A stretch of 64,000 bases of DNA from Rosa chinensis (taxonomy: Eukaryota > Streptophyta > Magnoliopsida > Rosales > Rosaceae). Shown here in pieces: positions 23,936 through 36,247 of the stretch (within the stretch, counting starts at the first letter, position 1; each line of letters opens with the position of its first letter). Location of the stretch: NCBI RefSeq assembly GCF_002994745.2, contig NC_037093.1, positions 45,426,384-45,490,383 on the forward strand, read 5' to 3'. The notes under the pieces are model-generated. The model did not search any database, was not told where the DNA came from, and was given only the letters and a program-made list of their open reading frames with translations. The position numbers and the translations under genes are program-made.

Positions 23936-24199
23936 TTAAAAATATGTAAAATGTCCTATACAACTCTTCAATTAGGGCAAATCGGTCTTTTTGCCATCAT
24001 TTACTCCCTCACGTTCATCACACGTGCTCATTTTAACAACTCTGTGATGAAAATTGAACCGAGGTACAACGTTGTGTATCACATTAATAACATTGTAAGT
24101 TCAGGTATCATCTTAAAAGTCACCTAAGTGTCCAAACACTGTTGGTGAAAAAAACCTTAAAAAGTAATAAGAAAGAAGAATGTCTATAGGGTACTCGCA

Positions 24200-24385
24200 G
24201 GTCTCAAGAAGTCAACACGATCGACTTCTTGTAAGCAAGGCACTAGATTAGCAAAGGCATAAGCTATGGAGAAAGCCATTTCAAATGCTTGGTAAGTGCA
24301 TTAAAAATCCTCCAAAGATTTGACCATTGATGTTTCTCTGTTTTGGTTGGCAAATCAATTGAGTTCTCTAAGTTGGTATCTCTAA
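24200..24385 (-). pseudogene. Acyl-CoA thioesterase (ACOT9/10-like) pseudogene, upstream part
   Basis: After a tttttttttag acceptor the minus strand reads DTNLENS, then (frame shifted) ICQPKQRNINGQIFGGFLMH, then (frame shifted) AFEMAFSIAYAFANLVPCLQ and EVDRVDFLRP. The NI.G.IFGGFLMRRAFELA segment is the hotdog-fold core of the second thioesterase domain. The frame ends at a degenerate donor (gcgagtac). The next exon, VGDFVRLKSC, lies 9 kb away at 15080, beyond the 8.8-kb block. Two frameshifts make it a pseudogene. Confidence 0.8.
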
Positions 24386-24516
24386 AAAAAAAGTTATTGT
24401 ACATACTATCTATATCACATATCGTCAAGCATAAACAATGGCCTCCTAGATAGTCCGCGTAACATGGTTGGCCATGTTCATGACATACATTACTTAGACT
24501 GACACTGGAGCTATCT

Positions 24517-27295
24517 TGTCATGGTGGGAATCAACTGATATCTTGCCAGGAGGCCAACATTCCATGCTCTCTAAATGCCTTTAAGATAAGCAATATACAC
24601 ATTAGCATCCCACATCGAAAAAGGAGGCTCCCTAACTTATAAAAGGGACCCCTCTGCCTCTTTAAATGAGATCTGATTCATGATCTCCCCTACTTGTACT
24701 ACATTGGCTAAACTATCATAGTGAAACATTAAAAGTGGATGTGCCTCAATGCCTGTCATGCCCTGATTTTCAAGCACGAATAATAAACAAATACAAATAC
24801 ACAGGGCGTGATGGTTCAGACATCAACACTAAATACCTGTAAAATTTTTAACTTAAAACAAGTAAATGATAATGTTTAGAACCTACAATGTCACTACAGA
24901 CTCGTTTTTTTTTAGTCATATATTACATGATACAAAGTTTACGAATTAGTTACGTTAACAAAATAATAAGTAAACGCTCCCTCAGAGCTTACTACAAAAC
25001 GGAAGTCTAAGGAAAATAAGCAACAAAATTAGCTTCCAAACACCTACAGTTATGACTGCACGATTCCTACTTCAGCCACTGTTTCCCTGACCTGCAGGAT
25101 GAACCCCTACACCATTGAATAGTGCACCGGGTTGCAATAGCAAACCCGGTAAACTTTTGACAGCTTGTATGAGTAAACTCAAACGAACAATATAGAAGAC
25201 CAAAATAATAAAATTAAATAAATAAAACAAAATAGTAACCCCTGCATAAGATTTAGTTCAGGTGATTACATGCAATTAAAACAATATAGAAACTGGTAAT
25301 CCCTGCATATGATTTAGTTCAGGAGATTATATGTAATTAAAACAATATAGAAAAATGGTAATCCCTGCGTATGATTTAGTTCAGGAGATTATTTGAAAAT
25401 GGAAATGCTTAAATAACACATAACCTATTTACTCAACAATCTACTTCAAACACTTAATGAAATAAGAATCACTAAAGCACCACACATGATCATCGTAACC
25501 AACAATAAACCTGACAAATCTACTCAAAATCGCCACACTAGTCCTACCACACCACACTCTACTGTTTTAAGCATACTATCAAACACAAATTCCAATTAAT
25601 TTAAAATGAAAACAGAAGAAAAATCAACTAAATATAAAACCACAATCACAACACAACATATTATTTGCACCCCCAACTCAAGCATTCCCAGAATTATATA
25701 ATATAACATGTAAATATATAAATACGTAGTCATTAATTCACTCAAGAATGCCACAATTATAATAAACCTCATTTTAACTTACCTATGAACCATCAACAAT
25801 CAAGTCCATATATTTCAAAACAAATATTTATTTTGATAATAAGACTTCGCATGCTAATAAATAGTTCTAAAACAAGTTAAAACATACCTACTTTATCAAC
25901 CAAACAGATGTGAGATTTACTCACCTAAAATCCAACTGCGCCTTCAATGAAACAATAATAATTATGGAACACCCTCTATCAAGCACCCAATGAAATAAGA
26001 TGATCACAACTCAACAAACGAATTACAAAGCAATTTAAAGTTCGAAACTCCCGTTTGAACAAAAATCCAAAAGTAACTCCAATAGAGGCGAAACCTCATC
26101 AAAGACCACCCAAAGTCTCTAGAACACTCCTATGATCAATATGACAAAACTAATAGTCGACCGAAAGGCCAGATCCTCACAGATCGATAACCTAGACAAT
26201 CGAAAACGGTAAAAACCCTAACAAAATCATAGGATCACCAAAAATTACATATTATATATCAAAATGCTCGTATCGACGAGTAGATGGTATATAAAACCAT
26301 AAACTGTCTCGTGACATGGCCAGAAACGCTGCCAAGCACCGTCGCTGGCCAAACTTAAGACCACAACAATCCAACCATCCAAAATGTCAAGAATACCAAG
26401 TAGAGCACCTTTAATACTTGGAGCTTGAACAAACTCGGCCTAGATCAATGCCGATCGACGCCACAAGCCAAATACTACTGTTCACCCTGAGTTGACTATG
26501 CTCAGGTGAAAATCGTCCAAAACCACCACCAAGGGTTGAAAGAGAAAGCTTCCACAAACCTAACAAAATCGATTTCGTGCTCGGCCGTCGCTGGAGGAGG
26601 AAAATCTGGTCTGGTCTGCCTTCACTGCCCCGATCTGCCATGTACGCTTCAAATCGCCACAAGTCACCACCATAGGGAGGACCGTACTGAGGGGGCGAGC
26701 CTGTCTGTGCTTGTCTCATGGCCTGGGGTCACCAGAGCTTGCTGAAAAAGTCGGGTCTTGGAAACGGGTTTGGGTCGGGTTTATAGGAAAAGTGAGAGAG
26801 GAAAAAGATATGGAACTTTCTGGAATTTGCCCAAAAAGGAAGATTTTGGATTTTGTAAAGATATTTCCGGAAATTCCCTATTTATACTAAAATTTTCAAA
26901 AATGGAAAATCTTTCGCTGATCATAACTTCATCATATATGATCTCCGATTTGCGCGTGCCGGATATCTACGAACTCGTATCAACGTACTCTAAGACTTTT
27001 GTGAAGAAAGTTTTCTGAAAAACCCAACAAATAAAAAGCCAACCTTTTGACCCCTCGAAATAAAACATTTCGAGCATTTATTTCTCTGAAATACTTTTTA
27101 CTTCCCCCCCCCCCCCCCCCGAACTACGTAATCGTACTAACAACCCACCTAATAGTTTTTTAAAAATCATCATAAAGTAATAATGAATTTCCCGAGTATT
27201 ACAGTGTCTCACCTCAGGAGTAAGGTGAACCACTATACTTCTTGTGTCACTATCTACTTTTATCGTACTTCTTCCTTAGCCTCCCGGTCATGACA
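24517..27295 (+). repeat. LTR of a second retrotransposon, split by a solo LTR
   Basis: Runs from TGTCATGGTGGG to CCCGGTCATGACA, giving TG...CA ends with a short inverted match. It contains ttataaaaggg (TATA-like) and tcccacatcgaaaaagg. It is followed by atttggtgacatctgtggga, a primer-binding-like sequence. Net length without the insert is about 330 bp. No second copy is found downstream, so the element is incomplete. Confidence 0.6.
24754..27203 (-). mobile_element. Solo LTR, Del/Tekay-like Gypsy family (2.45 kb)
   Basis: On the minus strand it begins TGTAATACTCGGGAAA and ends CAGGGCATGACA, like the better-bounded copy at 43838-46582. Shared internal landmarks include the GGTGAGTAAA.CTCAC region and the accgggtttgct / ggatgaacccc area. 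The flanking 5-mers (atgcc, gtgtc) do not match cleanly. No internal genes are found, and open frames inside (for example 26411-26719) are not conserved. A poly-C run lies at about 27104-27120. Confidence 0.75.
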
Positions 27296-28319
27296 AAAAC
27301 ATTTGGTGACATCTGTGGGAATCACGTATATGAAGTCATGTTGCTTTCCAAGCTCTCTTGGTCACCTTGCCAGGACACAATGGTACCTCGATATGATTCA
27401 AGGCCTTCTTTGTGAGATCTCAGTGCCCCCTATATGGGATTCAACGCCCCATTTTTCTGATTTCATTGCCTCCTATTCAAGATCTCATGGCCTCCCATAC
27501 ATGATTCAACGCCTCTTTTTCCTGATCTCAAGGTCTCATTTTGGAGATCTCATGGCCTCCCATATGTGATCTATAGCCTCTTTTGTACGATCTCACGCCC
27601 TCTGGTTTGAGATCTCATGGTCTCCCGTACGTGATATATGAGCTTTTTTGTATGATCTCTCGGCCTCTTGTATGTGATCCATGACTTACTTAGTATAATC
27701 TCTCAGCCTCCAGTTTAAGATCTCATGACCTTCTTTGCATGATCTCTCAGCCTCCCGTATGTGATGCATGGCCTCCTTTGCAAAATCTCTCACCCTCCCG
27801 TATGTGATGCATGGCCTCCTTTGCATAATCTCTCGGTCTCTCGTACGTGATGCATGGCGCGCCTCTTGTCTAGTTAGGCATGATATTATCTCGTTCAACA
27901 TGATCACCTCCGCATCTTATCTCACTCAATATGATCACCTCGACATTCCTTGCTGGGAATGATCTTATCTTACTTGGCAATACCACCTCAACATTTTCTG
28001 GCTAGGCATCGACTTGATTTTATCTTGCTCGACATGATTGATCATTTCGGCACCTTATCTCGCTAAGCCTCAGCATGGTTTTATGATCTCACTTGGTATG
28101 ATCACCTTGGCATCTTATTTCTCTGGGCATTGGCAGGATCTCGTGATCACCTCAGCTTGATCTCTTGATCACCTCAACATGGTCTCATGGTCACCTCCAC
28201 TTGATCTCCTGGTCACCTCGACATGTTCTCTCATTCACCTCGGCTTGATCTTATGATCACATTGACGTGATCTCATGGTCACCTCAGCATGATCTTCTCC
28301 TGGTCACCTTGGTATGATC
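27296..28319. repeat. Degenerate tandem repeats in LTR-element interior
   Basis: Many imperfect copies of gatctcatggcctcccgtat and gtgatgcatggcctcctttg, passing into a second series on gatcacctcggcatgatctc. They follow the primer-binding-like site, where the 5' untranslated region of the retrotransposon would be. No gag or pol follows. Confidence 0.65.
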
Positions 28320-28322
28320 TTA

Positions 28323-28617
28323 GATCAACTCCAACAGCTTCCCTATAATTTCTGTATTATAGGGAAGTAAAAGTCAAATCTTTAGCCTCTTTTTCTTCTC
28401 AAACTCCAACAAATTCCCTATTTTACAATAATCTCTAAAATCTCTATATTCTTCCTTAAAATTTTAGAGTTTGCTGTAAATATAGGGAATTTGGTTTTCT
28501 CTTTCCTCACTTTCTCTAAAATATAGATAGTTATAGGGAATCTGTTGGAGCAAAAGAGGCTTATTTTTCCCTAAAGTGGAGAAAAATCAAAATATAGGGA
28601 ATCTGTTGGAGTTGCTC
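28323..28617. mobile_element. MITE, Tourist/Harbinger-like (295 bp, TSD TTA)
   Basis: Inverted ends GATCAACTCCAACAG / GAGCAACTCCAACAG, followed by ..TTCCCTAT. TTA on both sides. The interior repeats atagggaa in both directions, so the transcript would fold into a hairpin. Confidence 0.85.
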
Positions 28618-28856
28618 TTACGATATCCCATCCATAATCACCTCGACATGATCAACTCAAGCCCCCTTTTGATCAGTTATATAAGTTATCTTACTCTCTT
28701 TCAATTAAAACTAATGTCATGCTTTACATGCTTATATTATCACTATAATCTAAACATATCATAATTTTAGTAGCATACTCGTTATACCAACATACGGCAT
28801 TAGTGTTTTAGATATCTCCATGATTCTCAAGTATGTATACATAATGAAAAATATTA

Positions 28857-29177
28857 GGGTCCGGATCCAGGGACATTTTTTTTAACACAAATTTTGACAC
28901 ACCTTGTGAGCCATTAGATTTTAAAATATTCAATGGGGTTCAGATTTATTACTTGAATGATGTCAACATACCTTGTGGTGATGTGGCAAATGACATGGCA
29001 TTACAATTTTCAAATCTAAAATTAAACTTTTCTCAAATAAAAGAGAAAACAAAATTACTATTTGGAAAATCAAAATCAAACAAAAACTAAAAAGAAATAA
29101 AAGAGGAAGAAGAATAACAGAATAAGGAGTATCTGTGCACGATCAAAAGAAGAAGAAAAAATAGCACACGAACACGC
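28857..29177 (+). repeat. MULE left terminal inverted repeat
   Basis: Pairs with 34016-34333. A few substitutions and small gaps separate the two copies. Confidence 0.93.
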
Positions 29178-29318
29178 CAAACACCAAAAACCTAGAGGAA
29201 CATCGTCTTCTCTAACAACTTCAAGCCCTCATCATCCTTTCCAACTCCAAGCTCTCATCTCCATTCTCCCAATTACTTTGCTAATTGGAACTAAACAATA
29301 CTTACTACAAGAACACAG

Positions 29319-30382
29319 GTACATATTTATCTTATTCTTTTGTCGACATAAAAACAACTAAATTTAGGGTTTAGAACTAGAATTGGTTTTGAAGTTTATG
29401 GTTTCAATTACCTATACTAGTCTTGCTAACCTAACTTGCGTCTTGCATTCTTTTCCTAGCTTTTGCTTCTTCTTCCTTCTTTTTTTTTCCCCCTTTCTTT
29501 TGGCAAATCTTCTACCTCAGGGTTAAAAACTTTGATTTTTCCTATCCTCTATTGACCAATATTAGCGGCTGTAAACTAGAAGAAGCATGTTTATAAATAC
29601 AGTCAGTAACTAACACACAAGCATTCCAAACTTTGTCTCATATTCTCCTTTATGACGTTATTAATCCTACTTCTACTTAGATTAGTTATAACTTTGTTTG
29701 TTAAGCAGACTTCTTGCTTTTGTATCTTTGCTCTCATTTTGATTTGTACGATTCTTGGTTTTTAATGAATTCATCCCTTGTAAAAAAAAACAAAAGAACT
29801 TATAACTCTAAACTTTCTGATATAGAAAACGATTTGCTTCCAAAACAAGGGGCTAATCTAACTTTTACAAGGCCTGGTTTTGGCATTGATGACCAATGTT
29901 CAAACTTTAAAAAATGCTGAGACATTACTCAAAATACTTGGCATTGATGTAATTCATAATGAATCCAAATTATATTATATAATTGTACGACCTATTAGCT
30001 ACCTCACTACAACTGGAGTAGGAATAACAATGTCTCTTAATTAGCATGCCACATAGCACTGATCATAGTAACAAGAGCCAATTTTTTTCTAGAGGTTTCC
30101 ATGGTAATTAACCTAAATAGCATAATCAAATAGCAGCTTGGTAATATAGTTATGTTTACAGATATGTTTATTCATTACTTCTATGTGATGACCAACAAAC
30201 AAAATATAAATTACATGTGTTCGGTACGGTGTTTCCTTCTTTTTTCAGATTATTATGAATAGAAGTCATGTTAATTTATTCTTTTTAGTTAGCAATTGTT
30301 TTATCGGTGCATAGTCTCCCCCCCCCCCCCCCAATCTTGTTAGCAATTGCTTCATCACCTTTTTTTTTCTTTTCCTTTTCAG
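29319..30382 (+). other. Probable 5'-UTR intron of the FAR1-type gene
   Basis: Donor aacacag/gtacat and acceptor ttttccttttcag/ttggcc, after a long pyrimidine tract and a poly-C run at 30319-30332. The acceptor lies 9 bases before the chosen ATG. I infer a non-coding leader exon upstream at about 29180-29318. Confidence 0.55.
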
Positions 30383-30391
30383 TTGGCCTTG

Positions 30392-32404
30392 ATGGAGTTA
30401 ACTAATTCGAATGATGGCAATGTTGGATCCTCATTGAACCAAGTAACAAGTGATGAAGCAGGTAGTCTACATTCTCCAGAGAAAAATGTTCAAAAATTAA
30501 AATCACCTTATGTAGGAATGTATTTTGAAACATTGGAAGAGGCAGGAAGGTATTATGAAGATTATGGTCGACAAGAAGGTTTTTGGACTCGTATTCGAAG
30601 TTCATCAAAGTCTAGATCACAGTCAAATGAAGTGACAAGTAGATTATTTGTTTGTGCACATCAAGGTAAACATGTCATGCAGACTCAAAAAGAGGATGAT
30701 ATGATGGATGAAGAAGCGAAAGATGAGGAAGAAATATGTGACGAACAGACTGGAAAGAAGAGGCGAAGAAGTTGTTCAACAGTTAAATGTGGGTGTGAGG
30801 CTAGTATGCGAGTTCTTCATGACAAATGGACTAACAAATGGAAAGTGTCAATTTTCAGTGACATTCACAATCACAAAATTGTGACACCAGCTCGAAGGAT
30901 GATGATGAAGTCGAATAGACATATGCCCAATGCAGCAAAAGATTTAACAGAAGCTTTTCAAAAAGAGAACTTACAAATCAGTAAAGTTCCTTCAATGTTT
31001 GGTGGTGCTCAAAATGTTGGTTTCGACAATAGGGACTGTTATAATCATTTAAGGAACGTGAGGCACAAAGAGTTGGAATATGGGGATGCACAATCAGTCC
31101 TCAATTACTTCAGGAAAAAGCAAGCAGAAAATCCACAATTCTTTTATGCTATCCAGTGTGATGAAGATGGTAGAGCTACTAATTTTTTCTGGGTGGATTC
31201 TAGATCAAGGACGGCGTATCAGTATTTTGGGGATGTAGTGACATTCGATACAACATATCGGACAAATAAGTATGACATGCCATTTGCCCCATTTACTGGA
31301 GTAAACCATCACTTCCAATCCATACAATTTGGATGTGCCCTTTTGCAAGATGAGACAGAGGTAACATTTCTATGGTTATTTGAGACGTGGCTTGAAGCTA
31401 TGGGAGGTCGACATCCATTATGTATTATCACTGACCAAGATTTGGCAATGAAAGGAGCAATAGCTAAAATTTTTCCCAATACTCGTCACCGCCTCTACAT
31501 TTGGCATATAAAGAAAAAATTTGGTGAAAAGTTATCACATGTATATTATAAAAAGTCGGATTTCAAGACTAGCATGAAAAAGTGTATATGGGCAACATAC
31601 AGAATTAAGGATTTTGAAGAGCAATGGAAGAAGTTGATTGAGGAGCATGAATTGGAACAAAAGGAATGGCTACAACAACTTTATGAAATTCGTGAATCTT
31701 GGGTTCCAGTATATAATCGTAGCACATTTTTTGCCGGAATGAATACAACAGGGCGTAGTGAAGGTACTAATGCATTTTTTGATGACTTTGTTACATCAAT
31801 GACAAATCTGAGAGAATTTGTTGTCAAGTATGAACAAGCCTTACAGAAGATTATTACAAGGGAAAGTAGCAAAGATTTTACATCAGAGCATAAATATCGT
31901 ATTGTAAATGATGATGACTTTCTTTTGAAACATGCAGCACAGGTGTATACTAGAAATATATTTGAAAAATTCAAGAGCGAATGGTCTAGAGTCAAAAGGC
32001 TCAAGGTTGAAGAAAAGGATTCCGACAATCAGTTTCACAGATACTCAGTGATGAAGAAAACTGATAACTCAAAAGAGTTTTTAGTGGAGTTGAATTTACA
32101 AACACATGTGGGTAAATGTGAATGCCAAAATTTTGAATTTGTGGGAATAATTTGTCGGCATATTATGAAAGTATTTGTTTGTCAAGACATTGATACAATA
32201 CCCTCCCACTTTATCCTTCCAAGATGGAGACAAGGGGCGAATAAGTTTAGAGTTATGGATGCTGAAGCCTTGGTAAAGAATGATGGTAAAGAACAATTAG
32301 AAGCATTGAGATTTAGTCATATGTGTCGGAGAGCTACTCAACTAGCTTGTTATGCAGCGCCTTCAGATGAGGCCTACACAATGTACATGGATGGTTTAGA
32401 TTAA
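30392..32404 (+). CDS. FAR1/FRS-type MULE transposase-like protein (670 aa to first stop)
   Basis: I start at MELTNSND, the first ATG after the acceptor. Residues about 48-163 form a FAR1 DNA-binding domain (WRKY-GCM1 type) with C88, C133/C135, H159 and H161. Residues about 280-460 are the MULE transposase core, with the presumed catalytic triad D286 (FDTTYR), D348 (ITDQD) and E457 (GRSEGTN). A SWIM zinc finger follows with C576, C578, C588 and H590. FAR1-family proteins are either MULE transposases or light-signalling regulators domesticated from them. Lying between matched inverted repeats, this one is most simply the element's own transposase. It ends at TAA, but the same frame goes on (see next entry), so the protein may be truncated by one mutation. 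Confidence 0.9.
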   Translation: MELTNSNDGNVGSSLNQVTSDEAGSLHSPEKNVQKLKSPYVGMYFETLEEAGRYYEDYGRQEGFWTRIRSSSKSRSQSNEVTSRLFVCAHQGKHVMQTQKEDDMMDEEAKDEEEICDEQTGKKRRRSCSTVKCGCEASMRVLHDKWTNKWKVSIFSDIHNHKIVTPARRMMMKSNRHMPNAAKDLTEAFQKENLQISKVPSMFGGAQNVGFDNRDCYNHLRNVRHKELEYGDAQSVLNYFRKKQAENPQFFYAIQCDEDGRATNFFWVDSRSRTAYQYFGDVVTFDTTYRTNKYDMPFAPFTGVNHHFQSIQFGCALLQDETEVTFLWLFETWLEAMGGRHPLCIITDQDLAMKGAIAKIFPNTRHRLYIWHIKKKFGEKLSHVYYKKSDFKTSMKKCIWATYRIKDFEEQWKKLIEEHELEQKEWLQQLYEIRESWVPVYNRSTFFAGMNTTGRSEGTNAFFDDFVTSMTNLREFVVKYEQALQKIITRESSKDFTSEHKYRIVNDDDFLLKHAAQVYTRNIFEKFKSEWSRVKRLKVEEKDSDNQFHRYSVMKKTDNSKEFLVELNLQTHVGKCECQNFEFVGIICRHIMKVFVCQDIDTIPSHFILPRWRQGANKFRVMDAEALVKNDGKEQLEALRFSHMCRRATQLACYAAPSDEAYTMYMDGLD

Positions 32405-33018
<614 letters not shown>

Positions 33019-33488
33019 GAAGAATGAATTCAACTTCATGTATCCACAGCAAGTGATCGACATGCACTTAAAAGACCATCAACAACAATATGCTTTGCAT
33101 ACTTTATAAGGCAATTTAAGAGTGTTGAACTTTAGATAAGATACTCCCAGCTAGTACGAGAGACCACTAGCTGATAAGATACTTTATAAGGAAATTTAAG
33201 AGTGTTGAACTAGAAAATTATTTAGAACATATTCATGTATTTTTCATGAACAATATATTCAATGTGAAAGGAGGGAGAAGAGCTTAGTTTTCCTTATCTA
33301 GCTTGTGTCATATTCTCCATATTTCACTTTTTAGCCATTGTTCTAATGTGAAAGGCTGATATTCTCTATAGAGCATTTTCTTTAATTATTGTTTTAAAGC
33401 TTCTGGGGTCATTCTAGAGGCTAAACCTTATTACTTGTAAACATATTTGCAAGTCTAGCACTTTCCCTGTAGTTGTAATTTTATATCT

Positions 33489-33713
33489 CAATTTTTTCAT
33501 ACTTGAACTTAATCATAAACTGTGATAAAGTATAACTGCATATATTACTGCCCATAAGAACTAAAAATGTTAACAGATGAATTGATTCTCATTTGAAAGT
33601 GCAATTTTTTCATACTTGGACTTAATCATAAACTGTGATAAAGTATAATTGCATATATTACTGCCCATAAGAACTAAAAATGTTAATAGATGAATTGATT
33701 CTCGTTTGAAAGT
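33489..33713. repeat. 113-bp tandem duplication in the MULE 3' region
   Basis: Two copies, 33489-33601 and 33602-33713, differ at only a few positions. No coding content. Confidence 0.9.
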
Positions 33714-34015
33714 GTAAATGTAGTCTAGATTGAATGTCTCGGAACATAACGTGCGATCGAGAGTATTTTGACATGACCAACTTTATCTTGTCACATAATC
33801 TAATAGGAAGCAGATTTGGCACCCCAAAGGCCTATGAGGTTGTACCAGCTGGGAATATCTTAGCTAAAGTTCAACACTCTTAAATTTCCCAAAGAGACCA
33901 ATCTGAGAGAGAGAGAGAGGCCATGGTTGCCAAAGAGACCACTAGCAGCCCAGTTGTACCAGATTCAGAAGCAGATCGAAGGGATAGTTCCTATAGCATA
34001 AGATGAATACAAATC

Positions 34016-34333
34016 GCGTGTTCGTGTGCTATTTTTTTTCTTCTTTTGATCATGCACAGATACTCCTTATTCAGTTGTTCTTCTTCCTCTTTTATTTCTT
34101 TTTAGTTTTTGTTTGATTTTGATTTTCCAAATAGTAATTTTGTTTTCTCTTTTATTTGAGAAAAGTTTAATTTTAGATTTGAAAATTATAATGCCATGTC
34201 ATTTGCCACGTCACCACAAGGTATGTTGACATCATTAAAATAATAAATCTGAACCATTGAATATTTTAAAATCTAATGGCTCACAAGGTGTGTCAAAATT
34301 TGTGCAAAAAAAAATGTCTCTTGATCTGGACCC
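34016..34333 (-). repeat. MULE right terminal inverted repeat
   Basis: Inverted partner of 28857-29177, ending GGACCC next to the 9-bp duplication. Confidence 0.93.
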
Positions 34334-34342
34334 AAAATATTA

Positions 34343-36178
34343 TTAGCATCACTACTATTATTACATACTATAAACACATGCAATGCTTTCAGAATAATTA
34401 AATTTTCTCACATGTACATGGGACACTCGCTAAGTAAATAGGAAACCGTAAAATTAGTAAAAAAAAATAGACTAAGAACTTCGGAGAAATCAAGTAAAAG
34501 GACACCAAACCTCTCATATAAAATCATTATGGAATATCTTTTACATTAGTCTCGTACTCTCGTCCCATATAAAGTTGATTCCATTCATCTCGACCGCAAC
34601 GGCCAACGAGTCTGATGCTATGATGGCCAACCTATGAAGCCGGCCAACGAGTAAAACCCAGACCAATCAAACAGAAGCTACTCTGAACTTGGGCCTAGTG
34701 ATGCAATGAGGCAAACACCTAGTTTACGTTGGGCTTAGTTTATATGCTCCCGGGCAAGTTATAAAATAACCGAAGTTTGATCTTCTTTCCTTTTTATTTT
34801 TCTATGAATTTTTCAATTCCAAAATCTGTGTTTAGATCCTCCATTTTCTTTTTTTTTCCTTTTGTATTTTCAGGGTTATTTTGATCGGACTTTGGTGTAG
34901 GGGTCTCTTTATAAGATACAATTTTAGAGTTTTATGTACGAATTCAGCTACAAAGGCCATGATGGAGTGGTGCTAGATTTGTGGCGGCTGAAGAGGATGA
35001 GAAGTTTAAAATTAGAGCTTTCTTTTGTTTTTTTAATTTCATTTGGGCCTCCTACTGTTTGTTTGGGCTCTGAATTTTACTTTATTTACTATTAGGCCTT
35101 TTTGTTAGGTTTTGTATCATTTATTAGAGTGCCTACTAAATCTAGATTGACTGAGATTAGATTATGTACTTCTTCAAGTCAATTTAATAAGTACATAAAC
35201 CCATCTCTTTTTACAAAGCCTTTTATTGTAATTTTTCCTACTTAATGAAATCTCTTTTCACAGAAAAAAAGAAAAGAAAAAAAAGAAAAGAGTAATAGAA
35301 ATCAGATTCCCCAATGTATCATGCTAAGAATAGCCAGGATTTTCAGAGAAAGATGTTTTGAAATAAAAATGAACATCAAAAATTCGAGTGGCTAAAGCAC
35401 AAGTAGCTATACAAGATATAATTAATTATAATAAACTTACCAAACTATAGATTCGTTTATGATTCTTACCCAAGTACTGTTATTGACCGTTCATCTTCAA
35501 ATCAAACCCGTATGGAATATTTACCGAAAGTAAAGATGAGATATGAAAATGATGAACATCGATACTTGAGTATGAAATTAAAAACAACACTAAAGTTTGA
35601 GCAGATTATAACAACATTTATCATTTCTCACTAATTATATCCTAAATTCTATGCCTTTTGTTTTCCGATGGCCAAAACACTTCGAGGCAGTAAGACCTGT
35701 TCGAAACTGTTGCCAAGCAAAAATGTTTTGTCACTTGTAGTATGTCATTCTTTATCTCGTCTTTTTTTCTTAAGCTGATGTATCAAAGTGCCTAAAAATG
35801 AGATAGGGTATATTTTAAAATGCCTAGATGGCTTAACAGTCGTTTCACTCGTGCGCTGGTTGGTTAGGATTATTTTAACATGTTTGGTCTGCTCGTTTCA
35901 GACGTAGTTACTGTAAACACAGCTTTGTTTGTAAATTTGCCAGAATTCTTCTTTCATTAATTGTTATACTCAATCTCTATAAAGAGAGAAACTGTCTTGT
36001 ACTTACTTACTTTCATCCTATTGGCCTCTCTATAGAAGAAGACAATATATATACATTGACGCATACCGGATCAAACAATAACTTGTGTGGCTGAAATGAA
36101 ATGAAAATGGATTGGGAGATGTACACGTCCAGTACATTCACCAGCCAAGTAAGTCTTGAGATAAATTATTGGTACTGT
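34343..36178. other. Intergenic region upstream of UGT copy A
   Basis: No gene recognised. A segment near 35100-35290 ends in an A-rich tract (aaaaaaagaaaagaaaaaaaa) that could be an old retroposon tail. Confidence 0.5.
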
Positions 36179-36186
36179 GTATATAG
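36179..36186 (+). promoter_or_regulatory. Possible TATA box of UGT copy A
   Basis: tatatag about 65 bases upstream of the ATG, a reasonable distance for a short leader. No other promoter element is asserted. Confidence 0.35.
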
Positions 36187-36247
36187 AGCCTTAAATCTTA
36201 TATCTTATCATCAAAATCCAGTAAGAAATTAAATAGAGAGAGAAAAA

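Larger units (their letters stand above)
15362..24156. mobile_element. 8.8-kb insertion block with 200-bp inverted ends (probable MULE)
   Basis: About 200 bases at 15362-15565 are repeated in inverted orientation at about 23950-24156 (shared landmarks: gtgacttt near the tip, then a GTACCTGAAGTT-like stretch and aatgtgata). The sequence just outside each end belongs to the same minus-strand thioesterase pseudogene, so the block interrupts one locus. Long inverted ends suggest a Mutator-like element, but the flanking 9-mers (taaaagtta and taaaaagta) match only imperfectly. Inside lie an RPS13 pseudogene, a coiled-coil gene remnant and four later insertions. Confidence 0.6.

Noticed and set aside
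26411..27018. Open frames of 79-102 codons on both strands
   Set aside because: They lie inside the 2.4-kb solo LTR. Plant Gypsy LTRs of this type carry no genes.
30347..30391. An upstream extension of the FAR1-type frame starting at TTG
   Set aside because: The stretch is a pyrimidine tract ending in a splice acceptor (ttttcag at 30382). The first ATG at 30392 is the sensible start.
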